A stretch of 64,000 nucleotides of DNA from Halicephalobus mephisto. Lineage: Eukaryota; Nematoda; Chromadorea; Rhabditida; Panagrolaimidae. The number at the start of each line of letters is the position of its first letter. Position 1 is the stretch's first letter. The notes below the pieces were generated by a model. The model did no database searches. It was given only the letters and a program-made list of their open reading frames with translations, and was not told where the DNA came from. Below, one piece after another: positions 48,956-61,379 of this stretch. A program made the position numbers and the translations under genes. The stretch lies in assembly GCA_009193035.1 (NCBI GenBank), contig SWDT01000013.1:1-64000 (forward strand), in the 5' to 3' direction.

Positions 48956-49300
48956 CATTGCTTTTACACCCATTCATGATTGTTTTCACTAAGGTGCTTG
49001 TCTTGTCGTTCGTCAACATGTTCATTAACGGATTCATCGATGGATGTGTTGACGAAATACCTCGTATTTTCTTTGCAGAAGGTGCAGGAAAGAAGTGCTA
49101 GTGCACCGGAAAAAGTGACAATGCAGAAAAGTTTTTTTCGATTTTCCAGAGTTGCGCGACTTACGCAATCGCTCACACTTGAGTCCCAGTTTTCTGAAAA
49201 TTAAAAAATTTTTTTTTGTTCATTAATTTCAGAATAATTTAAATTATTTCGAAATAATGGAGATTTGTCCCTATTTTTTTTTGGACCATTGCCTCAGGAA

Positions 49301-49378
49301 AACCGTGGTAGACAAACAGACATGAGGAAACAGGCCCAAACCCCGTGCAAACAAGGATACAAAGCCCCCGACCCGACG
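49301..49378 (+). other. Exon-like island with splice sites
   Basis: GCCTCAG acceptor and GTAACC donor flank an open frame reading ENRGRQTDMRKQAQTPCKQG, then YKAPDPT. Neighbouring exons are unknown. Confidence 0.3.
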
Positions 49379-49489
49379 TAACCTGTCTTCAGGATTAGTC
49401 CCAAAAGTGAATAGTCTAGATTTTTTGGAATTACTCACAAACAGGAAATTTCTGCAAATATTCGTTGCGAAACTCGGTAAAATTCCCAT

Positions 49490-51890
49490 GTCTTATTACG
49501 AAATATCTAAATCGCTATTTTTCATTTTTTGAAATTTTTTAAAATTTGTTTTTTATTTTTTTAAATCTCAAAAAATTTTTTAATCGTAAACTTTTTAAAA
49601 AATTAGAAATTTAAATTTTAAATTTTCGATTTTTTTGAATTTTTTAAAATTTTCAATTTTTGTCTTTTTTAAAAATTTTTTATTTAAAAATCTTTATTTT
49701 TTTTAATTTCCGATTTTTGTCTTTTTTGAAATTCTGGATTTTTTTATTTTTTAAAATTTTGAATTTTGTCTTTTTTTAATTTTGAAATTTTTGTCTAAAC
49801 AATGAATTTTAAACTTTTGCCTTTTTTAGAGAAAATCGAACAACTGCTATTTCGACAATTGCTCTAAAATATATAATTTTGAAGATTATAGACAAAAACA
49901 CAATTTTTAAGAAATCCAAAAAAATTTATATTTTTGGAAAAAATAATTTTTCAAAAAATTGTTCTTCGGCACTTCAGACATCATAACAATCGAGAGAATT
50001 TTTAGTTTTTTTGCAAGACAAAAATGGAAGAATTTTCGATGATGGAAACATTAGTGATTATTGAATTTTCCCGTTGGGAAAAATTATTGTTTAAATTTTT
50101 GTCTCGAAAAGAAAATTTTTCTTTTGTTTTAATTTTTTTTATTTTTAATTTTTTTAAATTTTAAAATTTTTTTATTATTAATTTTTTTAATTTTTTTTAA
50201 TTTTTAAGTTTTTTTACTTTTTAAATTTCTTAAAATTTTTAAATTTAAAAAAAAATTAGAAAATTTTAAATTAAAAATTCAAAAAATAAAAGAAATTTTT
50301 AAAAAATAAAAAAAAAATCTTTAATTTTTTTCAGAAAATTTATTACTTATTTTTTAAATGTAAAAGATGAATTTTCAATCATAATTTCCGTCAATAGTTA
50401 ATCACTTGGGTGTCTGGGACCTAGCCGAGAACACTTGTCTCTCGAAAAGAAAAGGCCTGCTTGAACCCGCCCTTTTTCCAGTGCTCGAAAATTTGCTCAT
50501 TCTTTCACGTCTGTGCGGGAGAAGCGTCGCTTTGTTTTTCTTCAAAACTCGGATCCTTGAGAATTCAGGAATTTCATGTGATTATTATTCGTTAAAAATA
50601 TTAATAATTGAAATTATTCTAAAAAAACTTAAAATTTTCGTACTAGGACCAAATCGAAGAAATTTTTCAAGAAATTAAAATTCTCTGAAATTTCCAAATT
50701 ATTAATAATTTTTAAAATTATTATTTTTTATTTAAAACTTTTCAAATTTTCATGTTGAAAAAAATTAAAAAATAATTTTCGATTTTTTAAACAAAATTAT
50801 TATTTAAATTTTGAATTTTCGTGTTGAAGAAAAATTAAAAAATAATTTTATTTTTTAAAATTAGAATCTTTAGGAACTCGGAAATTCTGAAATGATTATT
50901 AATAATTAAACTCATTCAGTATTTTCTATAAAAAACTTTTCTTTCAAGTTTTCGTGCTGAGACCAAATGAAATTTTTTTCTCAAAATAGAAATATTAGAA
51001 ATTTTAAATAATTATAAAAATTGTATTTTATAAAAAACTGAAAATTTGTGGAAATTGTTTAATTTTTATTTTTGAAAAAATTTAGAATTTTAAAAATATT
51101 TTTGAGGATTATTTTAAATGCTTTTAACTAAATTTCCGGCTATCTTAAAAACCAACTTTTTTCATTATTTTTCCAAAGTTAAACTTTAATGAAATTATAT
51201 TTTTAAAAATTCTACTTTAATCAAACTTTTGTAATTTGATCCATTTACTATTTTTTAAATAAAATAATTTTAAAAATGGGATTTTTATATTTATTTAATT
51301 TTTAAAAAATGCATTATTTTTTAATTTTTATTTAAAAACAGATTTTTTTAAAATTTTTATTGAATAATTAAACTATTTTTTAATTTTCAAAAATTAAATT
51401 ATTTTTTATATAAAAGTGAATAATTTTTATAAAAAACTATCCATTTTCTACTTTATATGAAAATGAATAATTTTCTATTTTAGAATCTGAAACCATGTGA
51501 ATGCAAAAAGTTCATATTTTTATCCACCTTTGATGTCAAACTTTTTTCTAGAAAAAATGAAAAGACGTTAATTGTGAAAAAAATAAAATTCAGATAAAGA
51601 TTAATGTATACTTAATGTGATGAAGTCAGAAATTACGATAGTTTCATGTCAAGAATAAAAATCATTTTTTCGTGTTGAGAAAAAATTTTCGTGACGATAA
51701 TTGATTTTCGTGTGAAATTTTTTAAAATTATAAATTTTAAAATTTTCAGATTTTGCGAAAACGTAAATCTACAGTAACCCAGAACTCTTCCAAAAAGCTC
51801 CATCTGAGCTTTTATCAAGTACCTGAAAATCCCAAATTTTATTTTTTTTGAATAATTTGATCTCCACGGTCCCAAACTGGACTTGGCCAA
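49490..51890. other. Mostly low-complexity AT-rich region upstream of the PP1 gene
   Basis: Long A/T runs. One GC-richer plus-strand island at 50406-50580 reads LGVWDLAENTCLSKRKGLLE, then PALFPVLENLLILSRLCGRS; it could be an exon of an unassigned gene. No promoter element of the phosphatase gene was identified. Confidence 0.4.
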
Positions 51891-51897
51891 GCGAGTG

Positions 51898-54800
51898 ATG
51901 GTCACACGACGAAAGTCGTTCATCTACGGCCAGATAGATGTGGATAGCATCATCTGCCGTCTGACGCAAACAGAACAATGGAAACGGGATATTGATGTCA
52001 GCGAACATGAAATCAAGATGGTCTGCACATTGGCAAGACAAATTTTCTTGCAACAACCGATGTTGCTGGAATTAAATGCTCCTTTGAAAATTGCGGGTAA
52101 GTAACTTACAATTTAAAAAAAGTAACAACTTGGAAATTGTATTTTCTATAATTACGGTATCGAAACGAATAATTTCTTATTATCACTGCAAAAGTGGATA
52201 GTGTTTGAAAAATTCAAAATTTGGGATCTTCGAGACACTATCCGAACTTTATTTTTTTGATTCTCTTCAATAAGAAACTTGGATAGTGCTTGAGAAATTC
52301 GAAATTTGAAATTTTCTAGACACTATCCCGATTTGTTTTTCTGAATTCCTTCAATAAAAAACTTGGATAGTACTTGAAAAATTCAAAATTTAGAATTTTC
52401 GAGACACTATCCAATTTCGTTTTGTAAGTTCTTTCTACTCTCAATCTTGGATAGAGTTCGGAAAATTCAAAATTTAGAATTTTCGATATACTATCCATGC
52501 TTAAAGCTGCTTTTAAGTTTTATCTCACAAAACTGATTTCTTAATTTCCTGTTTTTGTTACGACAAGATTTAATTACATAAAAATAACTGGTGTCAACGT
52601 TAGCTACAAATTTTAATTGCTCCAACATCCCAAATTAGATCCAACGCAAATGGCGACTTCCGCAAAAATCAGTGACGCCATTGTCTGTCCAAAAAAGCTT
52701 TATTCCAGAAGAACTAATGCCTTTCAAACGAGGCTATTCTAGAATTTCTCGAATCGTACTTGAACCGGAAATGCCGAAAAAATAACAAAGACTTAATTTT
52801 TTATAAAAATATTTTTTCACATTTCAGTAATGAATCAGAGATTTTTAATTATGACGAAAAGTAAACTTAAAAATTTTCAAAAAAATTTATTTTTCCACCA
52901 ACTTCCTCAAATTTGAACTGTCACATGTTTGTGACTCAAAAATTATGCAAAATATCATCGGAATTCCGAAAAATCTGGATTAAATTAAAATTTGTTTTTT
53001 TCTTTGAATTTCTCGTTCCAAAACCGGAAATTTTTCATTAACATGGAAAAACAAATTTTTTCAAGCGTTTTTTAAAGATTAAAGGACATGTGTGAAAAAT
53101 TTGCTGATTGGAAAATTGTGATTAAATCATGTAAAATTTTGTTGACATTTGAATTCTGGATGAGGGGGATTAGAAGAAGGTGGGCAGGGTGGAAAAAGGA
53201 TTTTTGGATTATATTTTTTATGAATCATTAAAAGTGCAAAGAATTAAGAATTTCTGTTTTGAGATTTTAATAAATATCAATTTTCGCTTCAAAAGTTAAC
53301 AAAAGTCAATTGTTTCGAAAAACTACAAAGTTAATTTTTGGGACGAAAATAGCCATATTTCATTCAAGAAATGGAAAATTTGAACTTTAGTTTCAAAATT
53401 ACAAAAAATGAAAACTTTCGCTTCGGGATATAAAAAATTCCAACTTTCGTTTCGAGACAAAAAAAAATTGATTTTCGTTTCGAGACAAAAAAATTGATTT
53501 TCGTTTCGAGACAAAAAAAATTGATTTTCGTTTCGAGACAAGAAATTCCAACTTTCGTTTCGAGACCTCAACTAGAATCTTGCAAATCAGACATACTGTT
53601 TTAACTTTGAATTCACTTGATCTTTCGAGATTAAACCGCCGTTTTTCAGGTGACATCCACGGTCAATTTTCCGATCTTTTGCGACTCTTCAAACTAGCCG
53701 GATTTCCTCCATCTTCCAACTATTTGTTCTTGGGAGATTACGTGGATCGAGGACCCAAAAGTCTCGAGGTAAGCTTTAGGTCTTTTCAAGTACAGCTTTA
53801 AAAAACTTATGTTCTGAATGATTTTAAAATAGAAATGGGTTAAATCGAACAACAAATTTATTTGCTTTTGTCGGTCTGAAAATGTTAAAGGTTTTGGATT
53901 TCGGTAATTTTTGGAAAATGGGTAGGTGTGAGCGGTTTGAAAAAGGTGTAATTTCGAAACTCTGTATTCAACAGTCATGTGACTAAGAACTACATAAAAA
54001 GATTTGACGTAGATAGAAAAACTGAGCGAAAATAGCCGAAGGGATTAATTTGAAGTGTTTCCGTGTATTACAGTAAAATTGAATAGTCACTGGAAAATTT
54101 AAAAATGAAGGATTTCTACACACTATCAAAGATTAGTCTTTCTATTTCAATGCAATACAGACATGGATAGTGCTTTGAAAATTCAAAAATTAAGATTTCA
54201 CAGACACTATCCAGATTTAATTTCGTTTTACTATAGACATGGATAGTGTCCAGGAACTCCAATTTTTCGAATTTTTCCAACACTATCCAAATTTCGACTT
54301 GATGAAACACAAGCACCAAGCTGGGATGATGTTTAGAAATTACGGATTTTTGAATTCTCGATTACTATTCAAATTTTTTCAAATCAGAATATTGACAATA
54401 AAAATCGTATCTGATGATGAAATGTTAATTATTTCGGATTTTCAGACGATTATCCTTCTGCTCTGTTACAAAATCAAGTACCCAGGAAACTTCTTCCTTC
54501 TCAGAGGCAATCACGAAGTCTCCAGTCTCAACAGAATCTACGGGTTTTACGACGAATGCAAAAGAAGGTTCAACGTGAAAATCTGGAAGACCTTCCAGGA
54601 TGTCTTCAACTGCATGCCCGTAGCAGCATTGATCGAGAACAAGATTTTCTGTTGTCATGGTGGATTGTCTCCTCATCTCAGGACCTTGGAACAATTGAAG
54701 AGATTAGTTAGACCAGTGGAAATTCAAGAGACAGGATTACTGTGTGATTTGTTATGGAGTGATCCCGATAACAAAGTTATGGGCTGGGCCCCTAACGACA

Positions 54801-55432
54801 GAGGAGTCAGTTACGTCTTTGGTCCCGATGTTCTGAGTCAGTTCTTGCAGAAGATGGATTTGGACATTGTCGTCAGAGGTCATCAGGTAAATTATTTCCT
54901 TTATTCCTTTAAATTATTTCCGTTCTGAGAACCAATTTTCTTGTTAAGACAAATTTCCGTCGTAGGAATCTTTGTGATCTTTCTAAAACCAATTTTCGTT
55001 TTAAGAACCAATTTCCTTATTAAGACTAATTTTCGTTTCAAAAATCTTTTTAATTTTCTTTTTAAGAATTTTTTAATTTTCGTGTTAAAACAAACTTTTT
55101 TTAAAGAATTTTTTTGATTTTTTTGAAACTAATTTTCGTTTTGAGAATTCCCCTAACTTTTGGATTTTTAGGTCGTTGAAGACGGGTACGAATTTTTCGG
55201 GAAACGAGGTCTTGTAACGATATTCTCAGCGCCGAATTACTGTGGTGAATTCGACAACGCTGGTGCTGTGATGAATGTCGACAGAAACCTCCTGTGCAGT
55301 TTCCAGATAATCAAACCCCAGCCGATCAAGGACAGAAGGAGTGCTCCGGCATTAGTCTCCGGATTGACAGAATCCAAATTCCTCAATCTCGATGTTAAGC
55401 CATCGAAGCTTTTCAGACGAGGAATGCTCTGA
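51898..55432 (+). CDS. PP1-type serine/threonine protein phosphatase catalytic subunit
   Basis: Metal-dependent phosphatase that removes phosphate from Ser/Thr. Exons: 51898-52096, 53650-53768, 54446-54886, 55172-55432; 1020 nt, 339 residues, the normal PP1 length. Motifs in order: [39 protein letters not shown] and [14 protein letters not shown]. The last is the PP1-type beta12-beta13 loop, separating it from PP2A and PP2B. All expected metal-binding residues are present. The RAHQ motif of other PP1s is RGHQ here, keeping the histidine. The N-terminus (DVDSIICRL ... [15 protein letters not shown]) aligns with the PP1 start. ATG 51898 is the first in-frame ATG after a stop. Introns are 1553, 677 and 285 nt; the first two contain hairpin arrays. 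An AATAAA lies at 55725. Confidence 0.92.
52195..52500. repeat. Hairpin array in PP1 intron 1
   Basis: Four units, each with GGATAGTGCTTGAGAAATTC-like left arm and AATTTTCTAGACACTATCC-like right arm, period about 85 nt. Confidence 0.85.
53395..53575. repeat. Minisatellite TTTTCGTTTCGAGAC in PP1 intron 1
   Basis: Five copies of TTTCGTTTCGAGACAAAAAA, partly with GATTTT or CCAACT between. Confidence 0.85.
54075..54375. repeat. Hairpin array in PP1 intron 2
   Basis: Three to four GGATAGTGTCC-family units, e.g. 54160-54210 and 54238-54290. Confidence 0.8.
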
Positions 55433-55779
55433 TTTTTGTCCCAACTGGAAAATATTGTTTTTAGTAGTTAGGGAATGAGCTTTTTTCGAAATTCAATTAC
55501 GGTGTAATGAATCCATTTTCATACTTGTACTTTTCGGGAGTACTGTAATTTTTGGACTGTAGAATTACAGAATCCGGTAAAATGTCTTGATCAATTTTCC
55601 TATCCATCCAAATTTCGATTTTTAAGTCATGGTTTATCCTCGAGTGCAGGTCAACTATGAGTCAAATTTCATTGTAATTATGTCGTTAATAATTGGACAT
55701 TTTGAGGCCAAAGATGTTTAGATAAATAAAAATTAAAAAATCAGACAAGGAAAATCAAAAATTCCAAAGTTTGTCATGG

Positions 55780-56290
55780 AATATAAAATCAACTTTCGTC
55801 ATGAATTCGTTGATTTCATTGGCGAATTCACTTGGCCACAAGCGAAAGTGGGAATTTAGAGAGAGCAAGTGATTTAAAGTCATAAAAGTAGAAAGAAGAT
55901 AACTTTCGTCATGAGTTCGTTGGTGATCAAAAAAATTCACTTATTTGTAAGCGAAGACAGAAAGTTTTTATAAAAGTAAGCTAAAATAATAAAATTAAAG
56001 GAAAGATAACTTTCGTCATGAGTTCGCTGGTGATAAAAAAAATTCACTTATTTGTAAGCGAAGACAGAAAGTTTTTATAAAAGTAAGCTAAAATAATAAA
56101 AGTAGAAAGAAGATAACTTTCGTCATGAGTTCGTTGGTGATCTAGACGAATTCACTTTATCGTAAACGAAGACAAAAAGTTTCTATAAAAGTAACCTAAA
56201 ATAATAAAATTAAAAAAAAGATAACTTTCGTCATGGGTTTGCGGATGTTTTTGATAAATTTGCTTTATTGTAAACAAAAGTGGAAATTTG
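55780..56290. repeat. ~100-bp tandem repeat downstream of PP1
   Basis: Four to five copies with ATAACTTTCGTCATGAGTTC at the start of each, then AAGCGAAGACAGAAAGTTTT and AAAGTAAGCTAAAATAATAA. Confidence 0.85.
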
Positions 56291-57510
56291 TTGTAAATGT
56301 AATCTAAGGAAGTAAAAAATTCAATTGTGTTGTGAGTTTGCTTTCCCTTAGGCAAAAGTAAGAGTGTTCTATGAAAGTAACCTAAACGGATAAAAATAAA
56401 ACTAATTTTCACTTGATTCCGAGTACAGGTGAAAATTGACCACAAAAACAATAAAAAAATAATTTTTTTTAAATTGACTTGTACTCAAGCGTTATGAAAT
56501 GACATATATCCCATTTCAAAAAATTATTTTCAGTAGTCTTAGTAAAACAACACCGAAATTGACTTTCATCACGAGTTCGCTGACGATCATCACGACTTTG
56601 ATTTTTTTCTAATAACAATATAATTTACTTTTAAAAACAAAAAGATGTAAAATTAACTTTCACTAAAACGTCCCTGACGACAAACCTCATAAAAAAATTT
56701 AAGGTAAAAAATTAAGAAATAAAATTTAAAAAACAAAAAATTTTCTTTAAAAAATTAAAAATTAAAATTTTTTTTCTAAAAAAATAAGAAATAAAATTTT
56801 TAATTTTCTTTAAAAAATTAAATAAAATTAGTTTTTTATATTTCGTTAGTTATTTTTTCAAAATATTACTGTAGAATCTTTGTTTTAGAATAAACTATTA
56901 AAAAGTACTTCTTTAACTACCTTCAAATTACTTTGTAGTTCAGAATAACTTAAAAATTAAAATTTCGATTTTTTATTTGACGTTGTAGTGATCATTTGAA
57001 AAATACTATGAAAATACTTTTGTTTGAAAAAGTATAAATTATTTTGAATGTATTCTAAGAACCTAACATGACCAATTAGTCTCAATCGTTTATCGAGCAG
57101 TACTTCGAAGAATAATTATCTCTAAACATATCAATTAGAATCAAGTTTATCTTTATGTAGTTGAGGTGCTTGCTGTTCACAACAGAATCTCCATGTGGAG
57201 TGTTCTTGGATCTGTCTCATCCAGATCGGTCCAGGTACTATTATTGGGTAATTTTCCCATTTTATTTTTGGTCCAGTATTGTGTCAGATCATGGTTAAGG
57301 ATCCCTGGTCCATGTGTAGATGAGAAAGAAATACAAAATGGGTTTATTTAACTGAAGACGGAACATACAGCATAACTCTGACAAATATTGTGTAATCTAG
57401 TTAATTTCCCGCCAGCGCATTATCGTAAGTCTTTCGCTAGTCCTCAGAGTATTTCTTTTTGAAACCAACATTGTACAGGCTTTTACTCCAATGATTGGTG
57501 TATAATCTAA
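56291..57510. other. AT-rich spacer
   Basis: No gene seen. 57166-57351 is GC-richer and open on the plus strand; part of it (57175-57240) resembles 16055-16125, so it is probably a dispersed repeat. Confidence 0.4.
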
Positions 57511-58080
57511 CATATTCAAAAGTACTCCATAATTACTTGTAATTGAACGTACTCGATTATATTCATTGGATGTGTAAAAATTAACATAAATATGAGATCG
57601 TAACTTTCTTCTTAATTCTTATTTTTAGTTCCTATGTAGAAAAATGAATATAATCAAGTACACTCAATTATGCTTAGTTACAAGTGATTGTGGATCACCT
57701 GTGAATTAATATTAGCTAACAACAAATAGTAACATAAATGCTCCATAATTACTTGTAATTGAACGTACTCGATTATATTCATTGGATGTGTAAAAACTAA
57801 AATAAACATGGGATCGTAACTTTCTTCTTGATTCTTATTTTTAGTTCCTATGTAGAAAAATGAATATAATCGAATTCACTCAATTACGCTTATACACTAA
57901 AAAAAGCGTAACTTTTGGTCCCGTAACAATTGTGAAACGTAACACAATCGTTACATTTTCCATAAATATTCGACATTTGTGACGAAAATGTAACATAATA
58001 ATGACGATTTGCATTTGTTACTGAGTCAAAAGTTACGCTTCTTTTTGTGTGTAGTTGTAAATGACTGTGGATCACTCGTG
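57510..58080. repeat. ~210-bp direct duplication, second copy interrupted by a MITE
   Basis: 57519-57710 and 57730-57892 plus 58054-58080 are copies containing AATTGAACGTACTCGATTAT and TTTTAGTTCCTATGTAGAAA. Confidence 0.85.
57893..58051. mobile_element. Short MITE with TA target site and terminal inverted repeats
   Basis: The ~157-bp insert begins CACTAAAAAAAGCGTAAC and ends with the inverted GTTACGCTTCTTTTTGTGTG. The uninterrupted sister copy reads GCTTAGTT where this copy has TA on both sides of the insert. The TA target duplication and inverted ends fit a Tc1/mariner-type non-autonomous element. Confidence 0.85.
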
Positions 58081-58128
58081 TTGTAACAGTGACGATTTAG
58101 GATGGGGATACGGTATTTGGCCGTTGTT

Positions 58129-58221
58129 TTAACCGTTCTTTGGAAAGCCGGGTTGATAGATGGTCAGGCTCGACAAGATTAGGCTCAATATTAAGCCGAT
58201 TATTAGTGCATTAAAATTCAT
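58129..58221 (-). CDS. Possible 30-residue secreted or membrane micropeptide
   Basis: ATG at 58221 follows TTTTATTCAG by four bases, which would suit leader trans-splicing. Reads MNFNALIIGLILSLILSSLT, then IYQPGFPKNG and TAA: a hydrophobic signal-like helix with a short polar tail. It sits in a small GC-richer island within AT-rich DNA. No homologue known to me; could also be a first exon. Confidence 0.3.
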   Translation of the reverse strand: MNFNALIIGLILSLILSSLTIYQPGFPKNG

Positions 58222-61161
58222 TTTTCTGAATAAAACAATTACAAAAGTACTTTTTTAAATTTCTTGGTATTCATAAAACTCATGTATTTATTAATTACAT
58301 ACTTATCAACAAAAAATTAAAATTAAAATCTAAACGTAACTTAAAAATTAAAAAAATAAACTTTTTTGAAAATTTAAAAAAAAATAAAAAAATAAACTTT
58401 TTCGAAAATTTAAAAAAATAAATTTTTAAAAATTAAAAATAAAACTTTTTAAATATTGGAAATTAAAAAAATAAACAATTTTAAAAATATAAAAAAATAA
58501 ATTTTAAAAAATAAATTTTTTTGAAAATTAAAAAATTTTAAAAAATAAACTTTTTTGAAAATTAAAAAATAAATTTTTAAAAATAAACTTTTTCGAAAAT
58601 GTTTGAAAATTTAATTTTTTTTAATATTTAAACTTTCAATGACATTTTAATTTATAAAAAAATTAATTTAAAATATATAAATTTAATCCCCAAAAATTGA
58701 TTTAAAAATAAATTTTTTTGATGTTTTTTAAATTTTTATTTTTGTTTTTTCTATCAAAACATGTCAAAGCCGAATTTTACGTAATTGCTGAAAGTTTTTT
58801 TGTATATGTTCATATTTAGGGATCAAAAAAGAAAACATTTCATGACCAATTGCTTCCTGAATGGATTCCTCGATGACGGAAAAATGAGTAAAGAACAGCG
58901 AAAAATTCAAATTGAACCAATTTTTCAAGTCCAATAAGATTTTTAAAAATGAAATTTATTATTTTTAAACATCATTCAAAAAAATCCTCCACAAAATTGT
59001 TTGGAATTTTTCAACTTTCCAAAAACATACTGTATTTTTTATGAAGATAATTTTAGAATTTTCTACAATTTCACAATTATTAATTTTTTAAAAATTAAAT
59101 TTACTATTTAAAAAAAATTAAATTTACTAATTTAGGAAAAAATTAAATTTATTGTTTCTGAAAAAAATTAATTTTTTATTTCCAAAAAAATCTTTATTTA
59201 AAAAAAAATTAATTTTTTATTTAAAACAATTAAATTTATTAATTAAAATAATTTATTTTTTACTTTAGAAAAAATTTTTATTTTTTATTTAAAAAAATTT
59301 ATTTTATATTTTTGAAAAAATTTTTACTTTTTATTTTAAAAAATTTAGTTTTTTTTTAAATTTTCCCCGAGGCAATTTTTGATTCCCAAACAATGAGAGC
59401 TACGACTGAATTAAGTGGAGGGGATATCGATGGAGAAATCCACATCCGTTTTCGGTTCTCGAAAGTTGGAATTTTACTGTAGACAGCAGTTCCGTTGGAC
59501 TTATTACTTTCGAATGGCGGAGGATTACTGTTTAAATTTAGTTAATTAAAACTATTTTCTGTTTTAGTTTTTCATTTTTACAAGAATTATGTGGGGTTTC
59601 CGAGTTTGTTGGAAAACTTTGGAATTCTCGATGATTCAACGCGAGTCTTTCGAGTCTTCCAGAGTAGAACACAAAATTTCGAAATACTTTAGAATTTTCA
59701 AAAATAGATAAAATTTGAAAAATATTAAAAAAAGTTCTTAAATTTTATAGAACTATGGATTTTTAATTTTCTAAAATAGATAAAATTTGAAAAATATTTA
59801 AAAAGTTTTTAAATTTCATAGAAATATTAATTTTTAATTTAAATTTAATTTAATTTAATTTTCGAAAATAGATAAAATTTGAAAACTATTTAAAAAGTTC
59901 TTAAATTTCATAGAAATATTAATTTTTAATTTTAATTTAATTTAATTTTCGAAAATCTGAAAATTAAAATTTTTATTAAATTCAGAAAATTCATCTCAAA
60001 ACAATTTCGCAGAAAAATTAACTTTTGTATTTCGAATTTTGTTTTTGTTATATATTTCTTAATTTCTCAGAATTTATTAACTTTTTAAAGCCATTCAAAA
60101 TATCAAAAGTTTTTAATTAATTTTTAAACCTTTTTTTCAAAACAATTTCACAAATTTTTAATTCCCATTAAATTTAAAGTTTTCAAAAATAAATGAAATT
60201 TAAAAATTTTATAAAAATATTTATTTTTTTTTTTATTTTTTAAAAATTTTATAAAAATATTTATTTTTAATTTTAGAAATTTCAAAAATTTATGAACTTT
60301 TTTTAATTTCATAAAATTATTTATTTTTATTTTTTATTTTTTAAAATTTTATAAAATTATTTGTTTTTATTTTTTATTTTTTTTAATTTTATAAAATTAT
60401 TTATTTTTATTTTTTTTAATTTCAGAAATTTCTCAGAATTTATTAAATTTTTTAAAATTTCATAAAATTTTATTTTTATTTTTTTAATTTCAGAAATTTC
60501 TCAGAATTTATTAAATTTTTTAAAATTTCATAAAATTTTATTTTTATTTTTTTAATTTCAGAAATTTCTCAGAATTTATTAAATTTTTAAAACCTTCCGG
60601 AATTTTTTCAAAGCTTTCAAAAATTCGTGTCGAGACCTTTAAAAAGATATTTTTGTTCATGAAATTATTATTTTACGGAAGTTTCTAAAATTCTCCAGAA
60701 GCCTCAGAATCCAATGTTTCAAATTTTTCAAAAATCAAATTTTAAAAATTATTTCGAATTAAAAATTTCAAACTTTTTTGAAAATTTCCGGAAATTCGTG
60801 TCGAGACAATTTTGAAACAAGATCCATTTTTATAGTTTTCATACTTTTCAAAAAAAATTATTTTTAAATTCGACAAAAAGAAATTTGATATTTTTTGTTT
60901 CAAAAAAATTATTTTTTTAATAAAAACACACCAGTCGGATTTTTTGATTTTAAAAAAAATTAAATTCAAAAAGATTTTATATTTAAAAAAAAGATTATTT
61001 TTAAAAAAGATTATATTTAAAAAGATTTTATATTTAAAAAAAGATTTTATATTTAAAAAAAAAGATTTTATATTTAAAAAAATTTTATATTTAAAAAAAG
61101 ATTTTATATTTTTAAAAAAATTATATTTAAAAAACTTTTATATTTTAAAAAAAAATCTACC
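58222..61161. other. Low-complexity AT-rich region with two exon-like islands
   Basis: Mostly A/T runs; 60415-60600 has three copies of a ~69-bp phrase containing TTTCAGAAATTTCTCAGAAT. Islands: 58820-58937 (after ATATTTAG; DQKRKHFMTNCFLNGFLDDG, then KMSKEQRKIQIEPIFQVQ and stop) and 59440-59560 (MEKSTSVFGSRKLEFYCRQQ and on). Both look like coding sequence but stay unassigned. Confidence 0.4.
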
Positions 61162-61268
61162 AGAGTCAAATTGCGGACATTTTGCTTCCGGAAGTCATCC
61201 GTTTCAGACTTGACGATTTTCGAAAAACTGACTTTTGCGACTTAGTCCAAAAAACTACAAAAAAATAA
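61162..61268 (+). other. Exon-like island, possible terminal exon
   Basis: After ATCTACCAG the frame reads SQIADILLPEVIRFRLDDFR, then KTDFCDLVQKTTKK and TAA. Amphipathic, mixed-charge sequence in a region otherwise made of A/T runs. Product not recognised. Confidence 0.3.
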
Positions 61269-61379
61269 GAAATGTAATAAGATAAGAATTTTCCTACTGT
61301 AATTCCCAATTGACTGGTATTTTTCGCGGATTGTTTTGGTTTTCAGAACTGTGAAAATTGAAAAATTATAGAATTTTGG

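Noticed and set aside
48564..48992. Long serine/proline-rich plus-strand open frame
   Set aside because: It is produced by the TCATCAAGACCTCC minisatellite; the frame stays open because the unit lengths are mostly multiples of three.
53323..53656. Two overlapping minus-strand frames with repeated [12 protein letters not shown] peptides
   Set aside because: They are translations of the TTTCGTTTCGAGAC minisatellite within a PP1 intron.
57890..58075. Minus-strand 61-codon frame
   Set aside because: It lies across a MITE and its terminal repeats.
60944..61213. Lysine/phenylalanine-rich plus-strand frame
   Set aside because: It derives from A/T tandem repeats; only the last part (61162 on), in another frame, looks coding.
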